In this document: one piece after another, positions 9,201 to 16,478 of the stretch
Layout of the letters: every line of letters starts with the position of its first letter
Numbering within the stretch: the stretch's first letter is position 1
Assembly: GCA_026990815.1 (NCBI GenBank)
Contig: JALXCS010000206.1
Span: 1-17,862 of the forward strand
DNA from: Methylomonas sp.
GTDB taxonomy: Bacteria; Pseudomonadota; Gammaproteobacteria; Methylococcales; Methylomonadaceae
Reading direction: 5' to 3'
Length of the DNA stretch: 17,862 nt
Made by a program: the position numbers and the translations under genes
The notes under the pieces: model-generated
Told to the model about the DNA's origin: nothing
Seen by the model: only the letters and a program-made list of their open reading frames with translations
Database searches by the model: none

Positions 9201-10988
9201 ACTGAAAGAACCACATTGGGATTGAGAAGCCTGAATAGTAAAGCTTTTAATGAATACCTTCTCGCCATCAACAAAAACAGTAAACTGGACTTGATCCAAT
9301 ATTCTCAAACCCAGGTTCTCAAGTACCTGTATGTATTCATCAAGATACCGCTGCTGCAAACTGTAAAAATGCAAGCGATAGTTTTTGATGTGTTGACAGG
9401 GATTAAGCAAATTAATGGTTTCTTTTTTAGCTTGCAATAGTTGCTCTATCTGCAATAAATCCCTAATCGCATAACGTGGAGGCATCAAGGCCTGGTAATC
9501 GACAGGAAAAACAGAATTATATTTCCGCCAAAGTTCATGACTTTGCGCCTTGCCCATTGACCTCTGGAGAATCTGTCTAAATGTAACCCGCCAGGGCCGC
9601 GCCAACTTGTTGAGTTTTTTATCCAAATAATTAACATCAATTTGATATTGAGACTTCCTGGTTTTTAATGTCAATTGCAACCCAATAAAACTGCCACCTA
9701 AATCAATTTTTCTAGAAAAATCTTTGCGACAATCCAATTCAGAACGAACAAATTCGACCAAGATTTTTTCTATCCCGGCTTTATAAAGAATTGTTGGAAT
9801 AATGATAATGGTAGATAACCTTGATGGTGCTGTGCTCGCCAAAATCAGTAGCTTTACTTTCTCCCGGAAATAACTAAACCGTTGTAGTGAGCGGGTAATT
9901 AAGTGTAATTGGGTTTTCTCCATCAAAAATAATTCAACCTTTGGTAATACATTAAACATCTCCCGAAGCAAGGATCTTTCATGTGTATCCTGGCTGATGT
10001 TCAATTCATTTAGGTTTGCTGTAATTTTCTGACAAAGAGCAACCACTTTACAGGCCGCGCCATTCAACTCAATATTATTGAACAGCCCCAAAAAAGCATG
10101 TTCAACCCAGGAGCCATCTTTTTTTACCTCTTTGAAACCGATGTAAACCAAGTGCTCACAACGAAGCACGTAACTTTCAACTGCAATCGTTCGTACCACG
10201 ATGTTAGATGAACGACCTAGTATTTCCGGCAATTCTTGTTTAAAAAAATGATTGCCCTTATCGACCGGCATACCGGTTTTGCTTAAAGGAGTTAAATTAT
10301 CCGGCCCGTACTTTTGATAAGCAAATATAATGAAAGCATCTTTGTGCAACCAATCAATAAAAGCTTCATATTTCACCAAATCAGTGATTTTCTTTAGCGA
10401 AAATAGCTGACCCATCATCTGCAAATGACTGTTTTTAATCATTTGCGAGGTATTAATTATTTGTCTCAACTTCTGTTGCAGTTTTTTATGATCATCACCA
10501 TCCGCTGTTTTAGTTTCCAACCTGATGACCAAAAGCAACTCTCTATCATTTTCAGCATTTGCCGACTTGAGTGAAATAATTTTTTGCTGTTGACGTTTTA
10601 TCGTTAAATCCGGGTACGCCAGTAATTGAAATACATATTGATGACTATGCTGCAAGGCAAAAATTGATTCAACCAGGTATGGGTTACTTTGACAATTTAC
10701 CAGCAATAACGAATCACCATTACTATTTAGTGAAATTATCTTAAATTTAGGTTGTCGTTGGTTTTGTTCCAGAAAATTGAAAATACAAATCAATAAAGTT
10801 GCCGCTAATTCTGATGGCAGGCTAATCGGGAAACCATCAGGATTTAACAATAAAGCACTCAAATTTTTTAACAATTTGCGCTTAATGGTATTTTCCTGTT
10901 TATCCAAGATAGCTTCAATAACTTTAAGCTTTTGTTCTTGTTGAACAACCTTGGCGTCCAGGCTTTTTGAAGTTAATAATATTTTCAA
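6288..10988 (-). CDS. gdhB: NAD-specific glutamate dehydrogenase, large (about 180 kDa) class
   Basis: Oxidises L-glutamate to 2-oxoglutarate and ammonium with NAD, normally a catabolic enzyme. The 1566 residues match the giant bacterial class (about 1600). The N-terminal half (1–700) carries the ACT-like regulatory region of this family. The catalytic core follows with SRGGIRWSDRPDDFRTE, PTGAKGGFVVK (lysine 819, the expected catalytic region), DKGTAQFPDIAN, GYNHKQLGITARGAWE, SMDGDVFGNGML, FIDPNP, FGGIGTYVK, VVGEGANLGFTQ and GGRINTDAIDNSAGVD. A helical C-terminal domain ends the protein. The start is TTG with AGGA about 8 bases upstream; the next in-frame Met is far inside, so TTG is the only reasonable start. 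It begins 52 bases after the RsbW-like kinase gene on the same strand and is probably cotranscribed with it. The symbol follows Pseudomonas usage for this class. Confidence 0.95.
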   Translation of the reverse strand: MKILLTSKSLDAKVVQQEQKLKVIEAILDKQENTIKRKLLKNLSALLLNPDGFPISLPSELAATLLICIFNFLEQNQRQPKFKIISLNSNGDSLLLVNCQSNPYLVESIFALQHSHQYVFQLLAYPDLTIKRQQQKIISLKSANAENDRELLLVIRLETKTADGDDHKKLQQKLRQIINTSQMIKNSHLQMMGQLFSLKKITDLVKYEAFIDWLHKDAFIIFAYQKYGPDNLTPLSKTGMPVDKGNHFFKQELPEILGRSSNIVVRTIAVESYVLRCEHLVYIGFKEVKKDGSWVEHAFLGLFNNIELNGAACKVVALCQKITANLNELNISQDTHERSLLREMFNVLPKVELFLMEKTQLHLITRSLQRFSYFREKVKLLILASTAPSRLSTIIIIPTILYKAGIEKILVEFVRSELDCRKDFSRKIDLGGSFIGLQLTLKTRKSQYQIDVNYLDKKLNKLARPWRVTFRQILQRSMGKAQSHELWRKYNSVFPVDYQALMPPRYAIRDLLQIEQLLQAKKETINLLNPCQHIKNYRLHFYSLQQRYLDEYIQVLENLGLRILDQVQFTVFVDGEKVFIKSFTIQASQSQCGSFSVLKARLLDLIRRIFAKKTENDSLNSLLILTGLAWHEIEVLRGYRNYYMQLGYQTKISSFDRALKQNTEVAKCLFDYFEARFIPSSDWHDPLDREEQALSPRRLKLSQAMEVITDINDDRILRTLFNLIDATVRTNYYVRRELDDFFVSIKINSLGIIDMPTPRPQHEIYVHAVHMEGLHLRGGKISRGGIRWSDRPDDFRTEILGLMQTQMSKNALIVPTGAKGGFVVKPQNLELDFREAGKQAYMTLIQGLLDLTDNYVDDLVIQLPGIVSYDDPDPYLVVAADKGTAQFPDIANAIAAKYHFWLADAFASGGSNGYNHKQLGITARGAWECVKRHFRELGKNIQAEAFTVVGIGSMDGDVFGNGMLLSPYIQLKAAVSGRHIFIDPNPVDMEAAFNERKRLFELPGSSWADYDRELISQGGGVFRRDAKSIAISGEVKKWLKIRYRSLDAESLIRFLLCAEVDLLWFGGIGTYVKSGNESHGDAGDRANNNVRVDAFNIQARVVGEGANLGFTQKGRIEYALSGGRINTDAIDNSAGVDISDHEVNLKIFLSGLKKQQSIDDYQPLFMEICPDVCGAVLANNYAQSLCLSLDRFRSEKNPDTFLQVADYLENLGLLDRQIEAFPHSKELKERQKAGLTRPELAVLMASSKIRLKQQLLEQQSFIQSDCYDDYLLGYFPQLVVSRFQKQVLQHPLAKEIKATVISSQIINHTGCGFLHFGVDDENSVMIDAVSCYLTFDQMLKGDAVRQAVFSLDNQIATDEQYALLMILEDSLLELCQWQKIHQQKICPDQQTLESLEESYGGYEQYYTQYIEQTPKLSKQLADYQYKGVPNELARRIIIISKLDDFPVLVSVAMETEQDMAEILELFEATKVFLGLNELGQKLLTLPQHDFWEKKITFELRVDIKQALADLVKKIMVEGRGCLDYFMHPDRKSRFEEFQDILQQINDNEPTNLLPFIALNKVLQRLK

Positions 10989-11040
10989 AGTAAATATCCT
11001 AACTGAATTGATTTGACCATGAGGATCGGAACTGATTTTA

Positions 11041-11460
11041 CTATTTCAAAGACTTTCTGATTTCCAATACATTCCAGTCCTGTTCTTGCCTGTATTCCAC
11101 TGAATCCATCAATTCACGAATAAAAAAAAGTCCCCTTCCCGATTCCTGAAGATCATCAGGTAATGGCACAGAATCCAGGTCAAAACCTTGCCCGTGATCG
11201 TAAACCTTGATAACCAGTTCGTCATCATAAATATGAATAGTAATTCTAACGGTATCCTTGGGATTGTCAGAATTTGAATGTTTGATGGCATTGGTGGTTG
11301 CTTCCGTTAACACCAGATTTAATTGATAAGCCAAGGCATTTTTATCGCCACTATAATTTTCAAGTCCTTTGGCAATGTGTTCGCCGATACTTCCAATTAA
11401 ACTCAGATATTTGGTTTGAGTTGGTATCACCAGGTCAACCTGGAATTCTGCAGCAGTCAT
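11041..11460 (-). CDS. RsbW/SpoIIAB-like anti-sigma factor, histidine-kinase-type ATPase
   Basis: A stand-alone GHKL ATPase of the anti-sigma/switch kinase family. The N box is E53-ATTNAIKH, the G1 box DHGQGFD (88–94) and the G2 box GRGLFFI (108–114), all intact, so it should bind ATP. The 139-residue length is typical. In known systems such a protein binds either a sigma factor or, when the antagonist is dephosphorylated, the STAS protein, which it otherwise phosphorylates on serine. The STAS gene lies immediately upstream with 9 bases between them, the standard order. No sigma factor is in the window, so the partner released by the switch is unknown and need not be a sigma factor. AGAGAAA just before the ATG is a weak ribosome binding site. 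The glutamate dehydrogenase gene follows 52 bases downstream. Confidence 0.9.
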   Translation of the reverse strand: MTAAEFQVDLVIPTQTKYLSLIGSIGEHIAKGLENYSGDKNALAYQLNLVLTEATTNAIKHSNSDNPKDTVRITIHIYDDELVIKVYDHGQGFDLDSVPLPDDLQESGRGLFFIRELMDSVEYRQEQDWNVLEIRKSLK

Positions 11461-11469
11461 TGATTTTCT

Positions 11470-11808
11470 CTATGGTTCACTTTCGAAAATCTCATCCAGG
11501 TCAGCATAAATCTCAAATACCCGATTCAAACGGGTTAATTCAAACATCGACAATACTTGAGGTTGAATATTGACTAGCAATAATTTGCCTGCTTTTCGTT
11601 GAGCATTTTTAAAACCGGCCAATAAAGCACCCAGCCCGGAACTGTCGATAAATCGAACTTGATCCAGCTGTATAATAAGATTTATTTCACTTTTTTTTAT
11701 CAAATCGAGAATATATTCTTTAAATTCAGTTGAATTATGGGCATCAATGCGTTCTTCTTCCGGAGTTAACAGAATAAAATCTTTGATTTTTTCCTTTTTA
11801 ATTTTCAT
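11470..11808 (-). CDS. STAS-domain anti-sigma factor antagonist (RsbV/SpoIIAA-like)
   Basis: The 112 residues are almost wholly one STAS domain. The signature FIDSSGLGALLAG (54 onward) holds the pair S56–S57; S57 aligns with the serine phosphorylated in SpoIIAA. In the known mechanism the RsbW-like kinase phosphorylates this serine, and a PP2C phosphatase removes the phosphate so the antagonist can bind the kinase and free its target. Both partners are encoded here: the kinase 9 bases downstream, and two phosphatases at 1196–4744. It is the first gene of an apparent antagonist–kinase–glutamate dehydrogenase operon. The ATG is preceded only by a weak GAAACAAG. The family assignment is firm; the pairing with the phosphatases is inference from location. 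Confidence 0.92.
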   Translation of the reverse strand: MKIKKEKIKDFILLTPEEERIDAHNSTEFKEYILDLIKKSEINLIIQLDQVRFIDSSGLGALLAGFKNAQRKAGKLLLVNIQPQVLSMFELTRLNRVFEIYADLDEIFESEP

Positions 11809-11857
11809 CTTGTTTCAATTGTTCTTGTGATTTTTGCTTTTAATCGTTATAACTTTA

Positions 11858-11884
11858 ATTACATCTTTCCCCATGCTTAGTCAA
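11858..11884 (-). promoter_or_regulatory. possible promoter for antagonist–kinase–dehydrogenase operon
   Basis: Read on the minus strand, TTGACT (11884–11879) and TGTAAT (11863–11858) each match five of six consensus bases but are only 15 bases apart, shorter than the ideal 17. They lie about 50 bases before the STAS start codon. The -35 overlaps the palindrome AACCGGTT at 11883–11890, a possible operator. Confidence 0.35.
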
Positions 11885-11893
11885 CCGGTTTCT

Positions 11894-11921
11894 ATGACGT
11901 GCCTTTGCAAACCATGATAAT
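11894..11921 (+). promoter_or_regulatory. possible promoter for alpha/beta hydrolase
   Basis: ATGACG (11894–11899) and GATAAT (11916–11921) are 16 bases apart, with four and five matches to consensus. The implied leader before the ATG at 11934 is very short, around six bases. It faces away from the antagonist operon promoter, so the two genes share a compact divergent control region. Confidence 0.22.
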
Positions 11922-11933
11922 CAAACAAAAATT

Positions 11934-12710
11934 ATGAAAATAATAGTGACAGGCATCATCATTCTAACGACGACCATGGTAAGTATATTAATTATGAAAG
12001 CACGGGCAAAAGAAGACTTTCAAGCAAAAATTTACCATTCTCCTCAAGGTAATACGATTCCTTATCAGATATACATTTCTGATGATCTAGAAGGCAGGAA
12101 ACTCTATCCGTTAGTCATTTTCATGCATGGATCAAGTCAAAGAGGTGACAATAATATTAATCAATTAATTCTTGGGGTAAGGAAAATTCGTTCATTTTCG
12201 ATTCAAAATAATGAGCCTGTCATTATCATTGCGCCGCAAGTTCCATATCATGATCAATGGGTAAATATTCCTACCGATTCAAATCCCTCTGATAATACTG
12301 CCCAAGCAACTACTTCTATGCAAGTTACTATTCATTTAATGAACCATATCATCCAATCGTTTCCGGTTGATAAAAACAGAATCTATGTAACCGGGTTATC
12401 CATGGGAGGATTTGGCACCTGGGATTTAATTCAAAGGTTTCCGGATATTTTTGCAGCTGCAATTCCAGTATGTGGCGGCGGCGACAAAAACAAGGCAGAA
12501 CAAATCATGCATATCCCGATCTGGGCCTTTCATGGAGAAAAAGATACGATAGTCGATCCAAACCGATCTCGGGAAATGATAGCCGCTTTAAAAAATGCAG
12601 GGGGTAATCCAAAATATACCGAATACAAAAATGTCTCTCACGATGCTTGGACACCAACTTATTCTGACAAAAATGTATTAAAGTGGCTTTTCTCACAAAA
12701 AAAACCGTGA
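11934..12710 (+). CDS. exported alpha/beta hydrolase, phospholipase/carboxylesterase-like
   Basis: A serine hydrolase of the alpha/beta fold, closest in pattern to the esterase/phospholipase/PHB-depolymerase-like group. The N-terminus (MKIIVTGIIILTTTMVSIL, then KARA) is a signal peptide or anchor with possible cleavage after ARA at residue 25, so it should act in the periplasm. The oxyanion motif MHGSSQRGD is at 64–72. The nucleophile is S156 in GLSMGG, the likely acid is D204 in GEKD, and the base is H236 in VSHDAW, so the triad is complete. The 258 residues suit a single-domain enzyme. Natural substrate unknown; broad esters are the safe statement. No clear Shine-Dalgarno precedes the ATG. 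It is divergent from the STAS operon and 73 bases before the epimerase-like gene, which has its own -10. Confidence 0.85.
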   Translation: MKIIVTGIIILTTTMVSILIMKARAKEDFQAKIYHSPQGNTIPYQIYISDDLEGRKLYPLVIFMHGSSQRGDNNINQLILGVRKIRSFSIQNNEPVIIIAPQVPYHDQWVNIPTDSNPSDNTAQATTSMQVTIHLMNHIIQSFPVDKNRIYVTGLSMGGFGTWDLIQRFPDIFAAAIPVCGGGDKNKAEQIMHIPIWAFHGEKDTIVDPNRSREMIAALKNAGGNPKYTEYKNVSHDAWTPTYSDKNVLKWLFSQKKP

Positions 12711-12750
12711 AGAAAGTTTTTGCAATATTTTTTGCTACTTTTTGCCTATT

Positions 12751-12756
12751 TATAAT
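12751..12756 (+). promoter_or_regulatory. possible -10 element for the epimerase-like gene
   Basis: A perfect TATAAT lies 27 bases before the ATG at 12784, a comfortable leader length. The upstream region is T-rich and gives no distinct -35. It suggests that the epimerase–GFA pair is not wholly dependent on hydrolase transcription. Confidence 0.35.
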
Positions 12757-12783
12757 TAGGTCCTTGAAAACTTGGGGCAAGCC

Positions 12784-13680
12784 ATGAATATCTTGATTAC
12801 TGGTGGAACGGGATTTATTGGCAGAAAACTATGTCGGTCATTGATCAACAAAGGGCATGATTTAACCGTTTTGAGCAGAAAACCTGAAACAGTGCCTCTA
12901 CTTTGTGGCAAACAAGTTCAATCGATTGACAATTTAGATAAACTAAAAGAAACGGAGAACTTTAAAGCCATTATTAATCTTGCAGGTGAAGGAATTGCAG
13001 ATACACGATGGAGTAAAAATAGAAAAAAAATCCTGGTTAACAGTAGAATTAACATAACTGAACAATTAATTGCCTTCATCAACAGAGTTCAAAAAAAACC
13101 TTCCGTTTTAATCAGTGGTTCTGCTGTGGGTTATTATGGCAACCAGGGCGCAACAATCCTGACAGAAAAATCAAAAGCCTTTAATGATGGCTTTGCCCAT
13201 CAACTTTGCTCCAGCTGGGAAACAAGTGCTCAAAAAGCAGAAAATCTTGGCGTTAGGGTTTGCATTTTAAGAACAGGATTGGTCATCGGTAATGACGGCG
13301 GATTTTTAGCAAAAATGCAACCGGCATTCAAACTAGGTCTCGGAGGTAAAGTAGGGAATGGTCAACAATGGATGTCATGGATACATCGTTCAGATTTAAT
13401 CCGAATTATCGAACAGATGCTAAATTCGATAGAAATGAAAGGCGTCTATAATGGTACATCACCCAATCCTGTTACAAATCTAATGCTGACCAAATGCCTG
13501 GCAAAAAAAATACATCGCCCTGCCATCTTGCCTGTCCCGGCAATTGTATTGAAGCTCATGTTAGGTGAAATGGCCGATTTGTTGCTTGGAGGTCAACGCG
13601 TTATTCCTGCACGTCTTCAGGAAATTAATTTTCAATTTCAATTTAACACATTAGATGAGGCGCTTGATGATGTCTTATAA
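12784..13680 (+). CDS. YfcH-family NAD(P)-binding epimerase-like protein (TIGR01777 type)
   Basis: An extended short-chain dehydrogenase/reductase-fold protein of the YfcH (TIGR01777) group. The Rossmann motif is TGGTGFIG (residues 6–13). Family hallmarks follow: INLAGEGIADTRW, SGSAVGYYG, LRTGLVIG, MSWIHRSDLI and GVYNGTSPNPV. The C-terminal DUF1731 part has GGQRVIPARL. These proteins are called sugar-nucleotide epimerases, but their reaction is not settled. I chose ATG 12784 over the upstream TTG at 12772, because the Rossmann strand then starts right at the N-terminus (MNILITGG) and GGGG lies about 7 bases before it. The resulting length is 298 residues, normal for the family. The 3' end overlaps the GFA gene by 14 bases, so the two are translationally coupled. 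Confidence 0.92.
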   Translation: MNILITGGTGFIGRKLCRSLINKGHDLTVLSRKPETVPLLCGKQVQSIDNLDKLKETENFKAIINLAGEGIADTRWSKNRKKILVNSRINITEQLIAFINRVQKKPSVLISGSAVGYYGNQGATILTEKSKAFNDGFAHQLCSSWETSAQKAENLGVRVCILRTGLVIGNDGGFLAKMQPAFKLGLGGKVGNGQQWMSWIHRSDLIRIIEQMLNSIEMKGVYNGTSPNPVTNLMLTKCLAKKIHRPAILPVPAIVLKLMLGEMADLLLGGQRVIPARLQEINFQFQFNTLDEALDDVL

Positions 13681-14092
13681 AATACCCATAAAAGGCGGAT
13701 GTTTATGTAGCCAGGTCCGCTACCGGATTAAAGCTAAACCAATTGGCTCTGGCAATTGCCATTGTAGAACCTGTCAAAAATCATCTGGCTCTGCTTATCT
13801 ACCAGTATTATTTGTGCTTTCAGATACTCTGGAAATTGAAGGCGTATACAAAGAGTTCCCATCGCTTGCTGCAAGTGGCAACACTGTTTATCGGGGCTTT
13901 TGCCCAAACTGTGGCGCCGCTTTATTTGGTAGGAATACCGGTCATCCTGAGATCCGTCCGGTTACCGCCGCCTCTCTTGATGATCCTTCTGTCTACGAAC
14001 CTCATGTAGATTTTTGGGTCTGCGCTGCCCAACCCTGGGACTATATGAATCCTGATCTGGAAAAATTCGAACAGAATGCCGGACACTTTTAA
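13667..14092 (+). CDS. GFA-family zinc-binding protein (CENP-V/GFA domain)
   Basis: A small protein of the glutathione-dependent formaldehyde-activating (GFA) fold. Cysteines expected to bind zinc are all present: C12 and C14 (GGCLCSQVRY), C31, C33 and C36 (NCHCRTC), and C78 and C81 (FCPNCG). The whole 141 residues is one domain. The formaldehyde-activating activity of the founding member has been questioned, so the reaction is left open. The start lies inside the epimerase gene: GAGG at 13658–13661 is 5–6 bases before ATG 13667 and 8–9 before ATG 13670, so either of these is preferred to the in-frame ATG at 13655, which has no ribosome binding site at proper distance. It ends 136 bases before the convergent ubiB stop. 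Confidence 0.88.
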   Translation: MMSYKIPIKGGCLCSQVRYRIKAKPIGSGNCHCRTCQKSSGSAYLPVLFVLSDTLEIEGVYKEFPSLAASGNTVYRGFCPNCGAALFGRNTGHPEIRPVTAASLDDPSVYEPHVDFWVCAAQPWDYMNPDLEKFEQNAGHF

Positions 14093-14136
14093 GAAATCGC
14101 TGTACAATTCGTCCTTGAATTCTCAGAGCATGAAAA

Positions 14137-14156
14137 GTGAAAAATACGATTTTTAC
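14137..14156. terminator. weak AT-rich hairpin between convergent genes
   Basis: AAAAAT, loop ACG, ATTTTT forms a 6-base stem that can be lengthened to 8 with one bulged G. It lies between the GFA gene (+) and ubiB (−), where a bidirectional terminator would be useful. The stem has few G/C pairs and the tails are only moderately T-rich, so it may be chance. Confidence 0.25.
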
Positions 14157-14228
14157 CTTCCTCTCAAAATCAATGACTAAATCAAAGATTCCTTAACTAA
14201 AATCTGAATCCGTGATTTCAATGCGAAT

Positions 14229-15776
14229 TCAGGTAAAAATTACCGCAAAGCTGATCATCGCTGCACTGGCAATAATAGCCAAAATTGTATTTTTGTGATT
14301 CTGCCGCATTTGTTCCCGCATCAATTGCAAATTCTGATTATGAATTTGTATTTGCTCTTTAGCTTGAGCAGCATCGTTTAATATCCGAAAAACCAATGCT
14401 GGAGTTTCCGGTATTTGCTCGACCAGTTCAGGAAATTGTTTGATGAATTTTTCAAATTTCGCCTTAGGTCCAACTCGTTCTTTAAACCAGTTCTCCAGAA
14501 AAGGTTTGGCAGTTTGCCATAAATCCAAGTCCGGATAAAGCTGGCGCCCTAAGCCCTCAATATTCAACAAGGTCTTTTGCAGCAAAACCAGTTGTGGTTG
14601 AACGGTCATATCAAAACGCCGCGCAGTCTGGAACAAGCGTAATAACAAATGCCCAAAGGAAATTTCCTTCAATGGCTTTTCAAAAATTGGTTCACAAACG
14701 CTACGAATGGCGGATTCAAATTCTTCAACTCTCGTAGAACTTGGAACCCAACCTGATTCCACATGCATTTCTGCTACCCGGCGATAATCACGATTGAAAA
14801 AAGCCATGAAGTTTTCCGCCAGATAATGTTGGTCCGAAGGCGACAAAGTACCGACGATCCCAAAATCTACTGCCAGATATTTTGCCGGCAGTTCGACAAA
14901 AATATTACCTGGGTGCATGTCGGCATGGAAAAAATTATCTCTGAAAACCTGGGTAAAGAAAATTTCCACCCCACGCTCTGCCAACAGTTTAAAATCGGCA
15001 TTTCCTTCCCGAAGCTGATCAATCTCACCTATCGGAATACCATAAATTCTTTCCATGACCATGACCTTTTTTCGTGTCAAAGGCCAATGGATTTCGGGAA
15101 TATAAATTGACTCTGAATCCTCGAAATTACGTCGTAATTTATTGGCGTTGGCCGCCTCACGAACCAGATCAAGTTCATCAATCAGGGTTTTTTCAAATTC
15201 GGCGACTACTTCAATTGCGCGCAGCCTTTTGGCATCATCCCAGAATCGTTCTGCCAATCTGGCCAATTCATATAGCAAGCCGACATCAGACAAAATACTC
15301 TTTTCAACATCAGGCCGCAAAACCTTGACAATAACCTGTTCACCATTATGTAATACAGCAGAATGAACCTGTGCTATCGAGGCTGAAGCTAAAGGATCAC
15401 TATCAAATTGAGCGAAAGCTTCAGACAATGGTTGGCCAAGTTCAGATTCAATAATTGCTTTGGCTTCTGCGTTCGGGAATGGTGGAACCTTATCCTGAAG
15501 TTTAACCAACTCATCGGCTATATCCTCAGGCAATAAATCTTTCCGGGTTGATAGAGCCTGACCAAACTTGACAAAAATGGGTCCAAGATCTTCCAATGCC
15601 TTGCGAATTCTAACCGCTCTGGATTCAGGCTGTTTTTTGGCCCAATAATAAGGTGAAAAAACCACGAGAAAACGAATAGGACGAAACAGATGCGTTTTTA
15701 GAACAATTTCATCTAGTCCATGAAACATCAAAATCCAGTTGATTCTGATTAAACGCAATAATAGCTTCGGGTGCAT
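14229..15776 (-). CDS. ubiB: UbiB, ABC1/ADCK-family ATPase for ubiquinone biosynthesis
   Basis: An atypical-kinase-fold (UbiB/ADCK/COQ8) ATPase required for ubiquinone synthesis, thought to help extract or present lipid intermediates to the Ubi enzymes at the inner membrane. The family-specific KxGQ motif is KFGQ (70–73), the alanine/serine-rich nucleotide loop is ASASIAQVH (130–138), the ATP lysine is K151 (VIVKVLRP), the catalytic segment is HADMHPGN (284–291) and the metal motif is DFG (304–306). The protein has 515 residues; E. coli UbiB has 546 with two C-terminal membrane helices. Here only one hydrophobic helix (about the last 20 residues, ILAIIASAAMISFAVIF) is seen. AGGTAAG about 6 bases before the ATG is a good ribosome binding site. 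It is the last gene of the ubi run, 57 bases after ubiJ. Confidence 0.96.
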   Translation of the reverse strand: MHPKLLLRLIRINWILMFHGLDEIVLKTHLFRPIRFLVVFSPYYWAKKQPESRAVRIRKALEDLGPIFVKFGQALSTRKDLLPEDIADELVKLQDKVPPFPNAEAKAIIESELGQPLSEAFAQFDSDPLASASIAQVHSAVLHNGEQVIVKVLRPDVEKSILSDVGLLYELARLAERFWDDAKRLRAIEVVAEFEKTLIDELDLVREAANANKLRRNFEDSESIYIPEIHWPLTRKKVMVMERIYGIPIGEIDQLREGNADFKLLAERGVEIFFTQVFRDNFFHADMHPGNIFVELPAKYLAVDFGIVGTLSPSDQHYLAENFMAFFNRDYRRVAEMHVESGWVPSSTRVEEFESAIRSVCEPIFEKPLKEISFGHLLLRLFQTARRFDMTVQPQLVLLQKTLLNIEGLGRQLYPDLDLWQTAKPFLENWFKERVGPKAKFEKFIKQFPELVEQIPETPALVFRILNDAAQAKEQIQIHNQNLQLMREQMRQNHKNTILAIIASAAMISFAVIFT

Positions 15777-15833
15777 TAATTCTTACCTGAAAAAGGGTTG
15801 AGCGACAAATACAATTAAGCCGCGTATTGATTA

Positions 15834-16475
15834 TTATTTCTGAACGTCAAGGGGTTCAACAGTTTCTGCAAATGTCGCTTTTAATCTTTCTATTCTTTGA
15901 ACCAACCGGTCAAAGTCGGATCTGAGTTCATCAACCTGACGATAAAAAATTTCCAGCTCCGGGCCAACCGGGGAATCTTTGGCTTCGTCCTGTATAAACT
16001 CAGTGATATTCAGCCTTAAAGTTTCAAAAGCATCGTCAGTCCAGCGTTTTCCCCCGCGAAAAAACTGCCCTATTTTATGAGCCACAATATCGCCAGTAAA
16101 GTGAGAAAGTTTCTCTTCCAGGTCAACATCCAGTTGCTCAAATAATGCCTGGAATTTCCTGCCAGTTCTTGTATCGCCTTCAATTCTGACCTCTCCGGAA
16201 AAAACAGAACGCATCGGCCTTGAACTAACCCCCATCAGTCCAAGAGCAAACAAAGAGCCTGTTATTCTGGTATCTGGCTCACTAAAATGCTGCTCCAGAA
16301 CCTGAATGCGGGTTTCGGTTGGACAAAGAAATAATGTGACATCAAAAGGCTCGATAGCAATAGCAATAACCTTCCCCGCCAAAGGAGCCAAAAAAAGTTC
16401 GACATCCTCATCCAGTGACAAATATTGATTCAATGCAGTTTCCAAAGCACTGGTAAAAACAGCTTTAATTAACAT
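15834..16475 (-). CDS. ubiJ: UbiJ, ubiquinone biosynthesis accessory factor
   Basis: A lipid-binding accessory protein of the aerobic ubiquinone pathway. The N-terminal two-thirds form an SCP2 (sterol carrier protein 2) domain, including the LFALGLM and FSGEVRIEGD segments. The C-terminal portion (about 165–205, EIFYRQVDELRSDFDRLVQRIERLKATF) shows a heptad-like pattern that predicts a coiled coil, as in known UbiJ. In E. coli, UbiJ together with UbiK scaffolds the soluble Ubi complex and binds prenylated intermediates. The 213-residue length matches the family. It starts 3 bases after the ubiE stop with no good ribosome binding site, so translation is probably coupled to ubiE. Position between ubiE and ubiB is the classic order. 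Confidence 0.93.
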   Translation of the reverse strand: MLIKAVFTSALETALNQYLSLDEDVELFLAPLAGKVIAIAIEPFDVTLFLCPTETRIQVLEQHFSEPDTRITGSLFALGLMGVSSRPMRSVFSGEVRIEGDTRTGRKFQALFEQLDVDLEEKLSHFTGDIVAHKIGQFFRGGKRWTDDAFETLRLNITEFIQDEAKDSPVGPELEIFYRQVDELRSDFDRLVQRIERLKATFAETVEPLDVQK

Positions 16476-16478
16476 CGG

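Noticed and set aside
11298..11573. 91-codon plus-strand ORF across the kinase/antagonist junction
   Set aside because: It overlaps two well-supported genes on the other strand and has no domain features.
12772..12783. Upstream TTG start for the epimerase-like gene
   Set aside because: It would add four residues before a Rossmann strand that normally begins at the N-terminus, and the GGGG ribosome-binding sequence lies inside this extension.
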